Below, piece by piece: positions 61,612-64,000 of a stretch of DNA of 64,000 nt. Each line of letters opens with the position of its first letter. Within the stretch, counting starts at the first letter, position 1. The notes below the pieces were generated by a model that was not told where the DNA came from, did not search any database, and saw only the letters and a program-made list of their open reading frames with translations. This DNA comes from an uncultured Pseudomonadales bacterium (lineage in GTDB: Bacteria > Pseudomonadota > Gammaproteobacteria > Pseudomonadales > Azotimanducaceae): positions 1-64,000 of the forward strand of contig CAKZWF010000031.1 in assembly GCA_937921865.1 (NCBI GenBank), read 5' to 3'. A program made the translations under genes and the position numbers.

Positions 61612-62835
61612 TCAGCCGTCCACACTGATGGCAGTGAAGGAACGGCTGCCATCGGCAATGACGTCGCCGGGTTGAAGACGGGTGGCATGTTCCAGAGTTT
61701 TACCGTTCAGGCTCACACCATCGCCGGGTAGCAGCCAGGCTTCACCAGCACGATCTTCATAGCGCAGGGTCGAGTGATGGTTCAGGGCAAAGGCGGTGTG
61801 ACCATCGAGCAGGTGTGTGGCGGCCGGCACAGGCGTTGCTGGTAGCGCGGTCGGAGCGTCATGTTCGTGAGGCAGGCTGTTGACCAGCCGCAGCTGCTCA
61901 CCATTGCCGATGATCCTGGCCAGATTGCGGCGTACACCGTCGCCAACCGCATTCGCGGTCAGCGGTTCGACGCTGTGACCGGCGTCCTTCAGCGCGCGCG
62001 CAAGACCGGGCACTTTCGCGGTTCGGGCGCTGATCATCAGATGAGATGCAGCAGGCAGGACCTCGACGATTTTTCGATAGCGCAGCTGTGCCTTCGCTTC
62101 CAGATCGCTGAGCGGGACCTCCACGCTGCGCTCGCTGCCACCGTGGGAAATCACCACAGACAGTTCTGGGTGGAGATGCGCGCCATGCAGCCAGTCATGA
62201 ACCTGGTTGTACAGCTGCTGTTCGGTATCAGCCGTGTGCAGTGGATCAAAGCGGGTTTTGCTGACAAACCGGTCGGTGATGACGTTGACCCAGCCATCGA
62301 TGAGATTACTGACTCCGCAGTCGCGGATTTCTTCGGCGCGAATTCGTTTAACTTCGTCACCTACGGATAACTCGGTAAGCACAGAGTGCTGCAGGTGAAT
62401 GTCGAGGTAGTAAACAGCCGCCGGCGCGGCATTTTCTGCGAGTGCTGCCACCGCGCTGTCGACAAAACCTTTGATCGTGAAGCCGGCTTCCTGAGCGATC
62501 CCGAGCAGAACACCGAGCTGATCTCCGCTCAGGTTGCCCGGCACGGCGAGGACCAGCTGGTCGTCGCACAGCTGCTGAAGCTCTTTCAGGTGCAGGTACA
62601 CCAGATCAGCATTGTTGGTGGCCGCCCGGCTTGGCTGACTTAAGGGTTCAGCGTTGAGCTTGGCAAAGTACTGCTGATTTGCCTGACGCGGAAACAGGCG
62701 AAACTCCCGTCTTGCCGCCTCACCAAAAGACAGGTCCTGGTCACTGACAATGGCCATCGCTGGAGCGTGATAAAGACGCTCTGCATTCTGGTAGAGGGTC
62801 AGCTCAAAATCGTTGAGCTCTAAGATTGCGGTCAC
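61612..62835 (-). CDS. Divergent Hsp70/actin-fold protein with FHA-like tail
   Basis: 407 residues. The middle shows the Hsp70/actin-fold order: LVLAVPGNLSGDQLGVLLGIAQEAGFTIKGFVDSAVAALA (about 95-134), VYYLDIHLQHSVLTEL (phosphate-2 position), and HLMISARTAKVPGLARALKDAG (adenosine region). The first loop, normally DxGT, reads LELNDFELTLY, so ATP binding may be lost. The last 60 residues (WLLPGDGVSLNGKTLEHATRLQPGDVI) resemble the end of an FHA domain. Probably a cytoplasmic scaffold or regulator of the channel; its ATG overlaps the channel gene stop. Confidence 0.7.
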   Translation of the reverse strand: MTAILELNDFELTLYQNAERLYHAPAMAIVSDQDLSFGEAARREFRLFPRQANQQYFAKLNAEPLSQPSRAATNNADLVYLHLKELQQLCDDQLVLAVPGNLSGDQLGVLLGIAQEAGFTIKGFVDSAVAALAENAAPAAVYYLDIHLQHSVLTELSVGDEVKRIRAEEIRDCGVSNLIDGWVNVITDRFVSKTRFDPLHTADTEQQLYNQVHDWLHGAHLHPELSVVISHGGSERSVEVPLSDLEAKAQLRYRKIVEVLPAASHLMISARTAKVPGLARALKDAGHSVEPLTANAVGDGVRRNLARIIGNGEQLRLVNSLPHEHDAPTALPATPVPAATHLLDGHTAFALNHHSTLRYEDRAGEAWLLPGDGVSLNGKTLEHATRLQPGDVIADGSRSFTAISVDG

Positions 62836-63635
62836 AGGTCTCGCACCTGCATGTGACGGAGCAGACGCTGATCACAATAGGTCTGGGTGTCCAGCACCAG
62901 ACGTTCCTGGATCAACTGCAGCTGATGCATCAGGAACATGATGATGATGCTGATCACCAGTGCGACGAAGGTGGAGTTAAAGGCGACACCAAGGCTCGCT
63001 GTCACCCCGGCGATATCTCCTTCAACTGCCTTGTAGGCCTGACCCAGCGCATCGCCGATACCGCGTACCGTGCCGATGAACCCTATCGACGGAATAGCCC
63101 AGGCAATGTAGCGGACCATGGATAGTTCGCTGTCGAGTCGATCCTGTTCGGTTTCACAGACCGCTCTGACCGCCTCAGAGACATCCTGGATATTTCGCGT
63201 TGACGCAAATCTTTGTAACGCGGCGGTCAGCGCTCTTGGCAGCAGGTAGTCCTGAGCCTCCGCTGGCAAGGCCTGGATGGCACGAGTGTATTCTCGAGTA
63301 TCCTCAGGCAGCACGCTCATCCCTTCACTCACAGTGATGATGTCCTGGCTGAGGAGGCTGCGCTCGCGCAACCCGTTGCGGCCTTTGTAGCCCATGATCG
63401 CAATGGCCCAGAACATCAGTATCAGACACGACTCCTGCTCGTAGTTCTGCAGAACGACATAGAGACTGCGCTCCTGAATCACTTCCTGGCCGGCCGCGGC
63501 CTGCGCTGCCTGAACCTCGAGAATGGCTTCGGCATTGGGTCTGATCGCTGTGACGTAGACCAGGTGAATGAGGATCACGGCGATGACGAGGGCGCCGACC
63601 TGATAAATAAACTCGAATGGAAGCTGTTGTTTCAT
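62832..63635 (-). CDS. MotA/TolQ/ExbB-type proton-channel protein
   Basis: 267 residues. A first membrane helix (FEFIYQVGALVIAVILIHLVYV), a second (ESCLILMFWAIAIMGYKG), a large cytoplasmic part (about 85-185), and the channel core SMVRYIAWAIPSIGFIGTVRGIGDAL with GVTASLGVAFNSTFVALVISIIIMFLMHQLQ (about 190-255), the hallmark of MotA/TolQ/ExbB. It should conduct protons or sodium with an Asp-bearing partner helix; that is provided by the two VWA proteins downstream. ATG at 63635 has an aagg ribosome site; an upstream in-frame ATG at 63674 is less likely. Confidence 0.88.
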   Translation of the reverse strand: MKQQLPFEFIYQVGALVIAVILIHLVYVTAIRPNAEAILEVQAAQAAAGQEVIQERSLYVVLQNYEQESCLILMFWAIAIMGYKGRNGLRERSLLSQDIITVSEGMSVLPEDTREYTRAIQALPAEAQDYLLPRALTAALQRFASTRNIQDVSEAVRAVCETEQDRLDSELSMVRYIAWAIPSIGFIGTVRGIGDALGQAYKAVEGDIAGVTASLGVAFNSTFVALVISIIIMFLMHQLQLIQERLVLDTQTYCDQRLLRHMQVRDL

Positions 63636-63645
63636 AGGCCTTAGG

Positions 63646-63912
63646 TCAGATGTCCACGGGAAATGAGACTGCAAAGTCTTCGGATATATCCTCGGTGGGA
63701 ATGAATACTTCCGAGGAGCTGGCGGCTTTGTCGCTGTCAGATTGATCTGGTTGCGAGCTGGCTTCTGATTCAGGCTCGCTGGTGGTTGCTGATTGTTCTG
63801 CTTCTGCTGCGTTCACCGTGCCGCTGATCATCCATCCGGTCAGCAAAGTGACCAGCAGCACGGCGAGCGGTCCTCTGCGCGCGGGCAGGGGGTTTGACAG
63901 GGATCTGTTCAT
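63646..63912 (-). CDS. Small exported acidic protein of the VWA/channel operon
   Basis: 88 residues. A signal sequence or anchor (GPLAVLLVTLLTGWMISGTVNAAEA) leads to a Ser/Glu/Asp-rich, probably disordered chain ending IPTEDISEDFAVSFPVDI. Ten bases separate it from the channel gene (from the ATG at 63635). The conserved-looking C-terminus may be a peptide that docks on another envelope component. No family is recognised. Confidence 0.6.
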   Translation of the reverse strand: MNRSLSNPLPARRGPLAVLLVTLLTGWMISGTVNAAEAEQSATTSEPESEASSQPDQSDSDKAASSSEVFIPTEDISEDFAVSFPVDI

Positions 63913-63942
63913 GATGGCTCCTGATAGTGCCGTGTCTGGGCG

Positions 63943-64000
63943 CTAATTCGATTCTGCAAAGCGGGCAAGCCGGAAACCGACATCCTGCCGGGCATCTACG
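63943..64000 (-). CDS. FGE-sulfatase-fold protein, C-terminal end only
   Basis: Only the last 18 codons before a TAG stop are inside the window. They read ARQDVGFRLARFAESN, matching the terminal strand of FGE-sulfatase/SUMF1 domains (GFRLAR). The gene runs beyond the right edge and would be upstream in the VWA/channel operon, 30 bases before the small exported protein. Compare the complete PEGA-FGE protein at 10.1-11.9 kb. Confidence 0.6.
   Translation of the reverse strand, partial: VDARQDVGFRLARFAESN

Noticed and set aside
1-64000. CRISPR arrays, insertion sequences, rRNA genes
   Set aside because: No regularly spaced repeats, no transposase-like frames with terminal inverted repeats, and no rRNA-like conserved blocks were seen.

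Overview
The window reads as chromosome of a free-living, probably marine, flagellated gammaproteobacterium. This is inferred from the families present: SlyX, YegP, a YpfJ-type peptidase, a SufBCDSATE operon, Na+-pumping oxaloacetate decarboxylase, HPF/RaiA, FlgN/PilZ, arsenosugar-type glycosyltransferases and many oxidative catabolic enzymes. Most of it is compact and GC-rich by eye. The visibly AT-richer parts (about 0.5-1.4 kb, 36.4-38.4 kb, the hip promoter region near 43.3 kb, and 45.4-45.7 kb) look accessory.

Layout. 0-1.9 kb: three nested copies of a tRNA-Ser 3' end flank a small AT-rich island carrying a SASA/SGNH esterase. 2-12 kb: cytochrome P450, small stress-type proteins, a zinc metallopeptidase, a Rieske oxygenase, an alpha/beta hydrolase, an HPF-like/Rap1a-like pair, an arylsulfotransferase-like protein, Tat-exported MsrB and a membrane-anchored PEGA-FGE protein. 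12-16 kb: a three-subunit molybdenum hydroxylase followed by a MoaD-like protein. 16-24 kb: thioredoxin-like DUF899, a membrane hydrolase, a PHP phosphoesterase, pyrophosphatase, PhyH dioxygenase, metallophosphoesterase, methyltransferase, SlyX and a DUF1295 protein. 24.8-27.4 kb: an HD-GYP and a GGDEF-EAL protein, both with altered catalytic residues. 27.5-36.2 kb: PQQ dehydrogenase, tRNA-Arg(ACG), oadGAB and a SPOR/DUF5916 outer-membrane protein. 36.3-39 kb: tRNA-Arg(CCT) followed by a degraded region with a CsrA-like ORF, a VOC protein, a broken truncated haemoglobin and a sulfotransferase. 39-46 kb: VTT membrane protein, MBL hydrolase, methyltransferase, AqpZ, DUF4920 and a HipBA toxin-antitoxin. 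46-51 kb: CoA transferase, LLM oxidoreductase, two glycosyltransferases, PilZ/YcgR and a frameshifted flgN. 51.3-57.2 kb: suf operon. 58.1-64 kb: the most novel locus.

The 58-64 kb locus is one leftward operon running past the window end. In transcription order it encodes an FGE-sulfatase-fold protein (only its last 18 codons are visible), a small exported acidic protein, a MotA/TolQ/ExbB-type channel, a divergent Hsp70/actin-fold protein with an FHA-like tail, two VWA proteins whose N-terminal helix resembles ExbD/TolR and keeps the proton-relay aspartate, and two lipoproteins. I infer an ion-driven cell-envelope machine in which VWA domains replace the usual ExbD/MotB periplasmic domain. 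I cannot name a described system with this gene set.

How other genes fit together: oadG-A-B form a complete sodium pump; sufB-C-D-S-A-T-E a complete Fe-S assembly operon that could serve the Rieske, molybdenum hydroxylase and other Fe-S enzymes nearby; P450, Rieske oxygenase, molybdenum hydroxylase, PhyH, LLM oxidoreductase and CoA transferase suggest oxidative use of hydrophobic or aromatic organics, though no single pathway is visible. All calls rest on reading the sequence; no database search was run.
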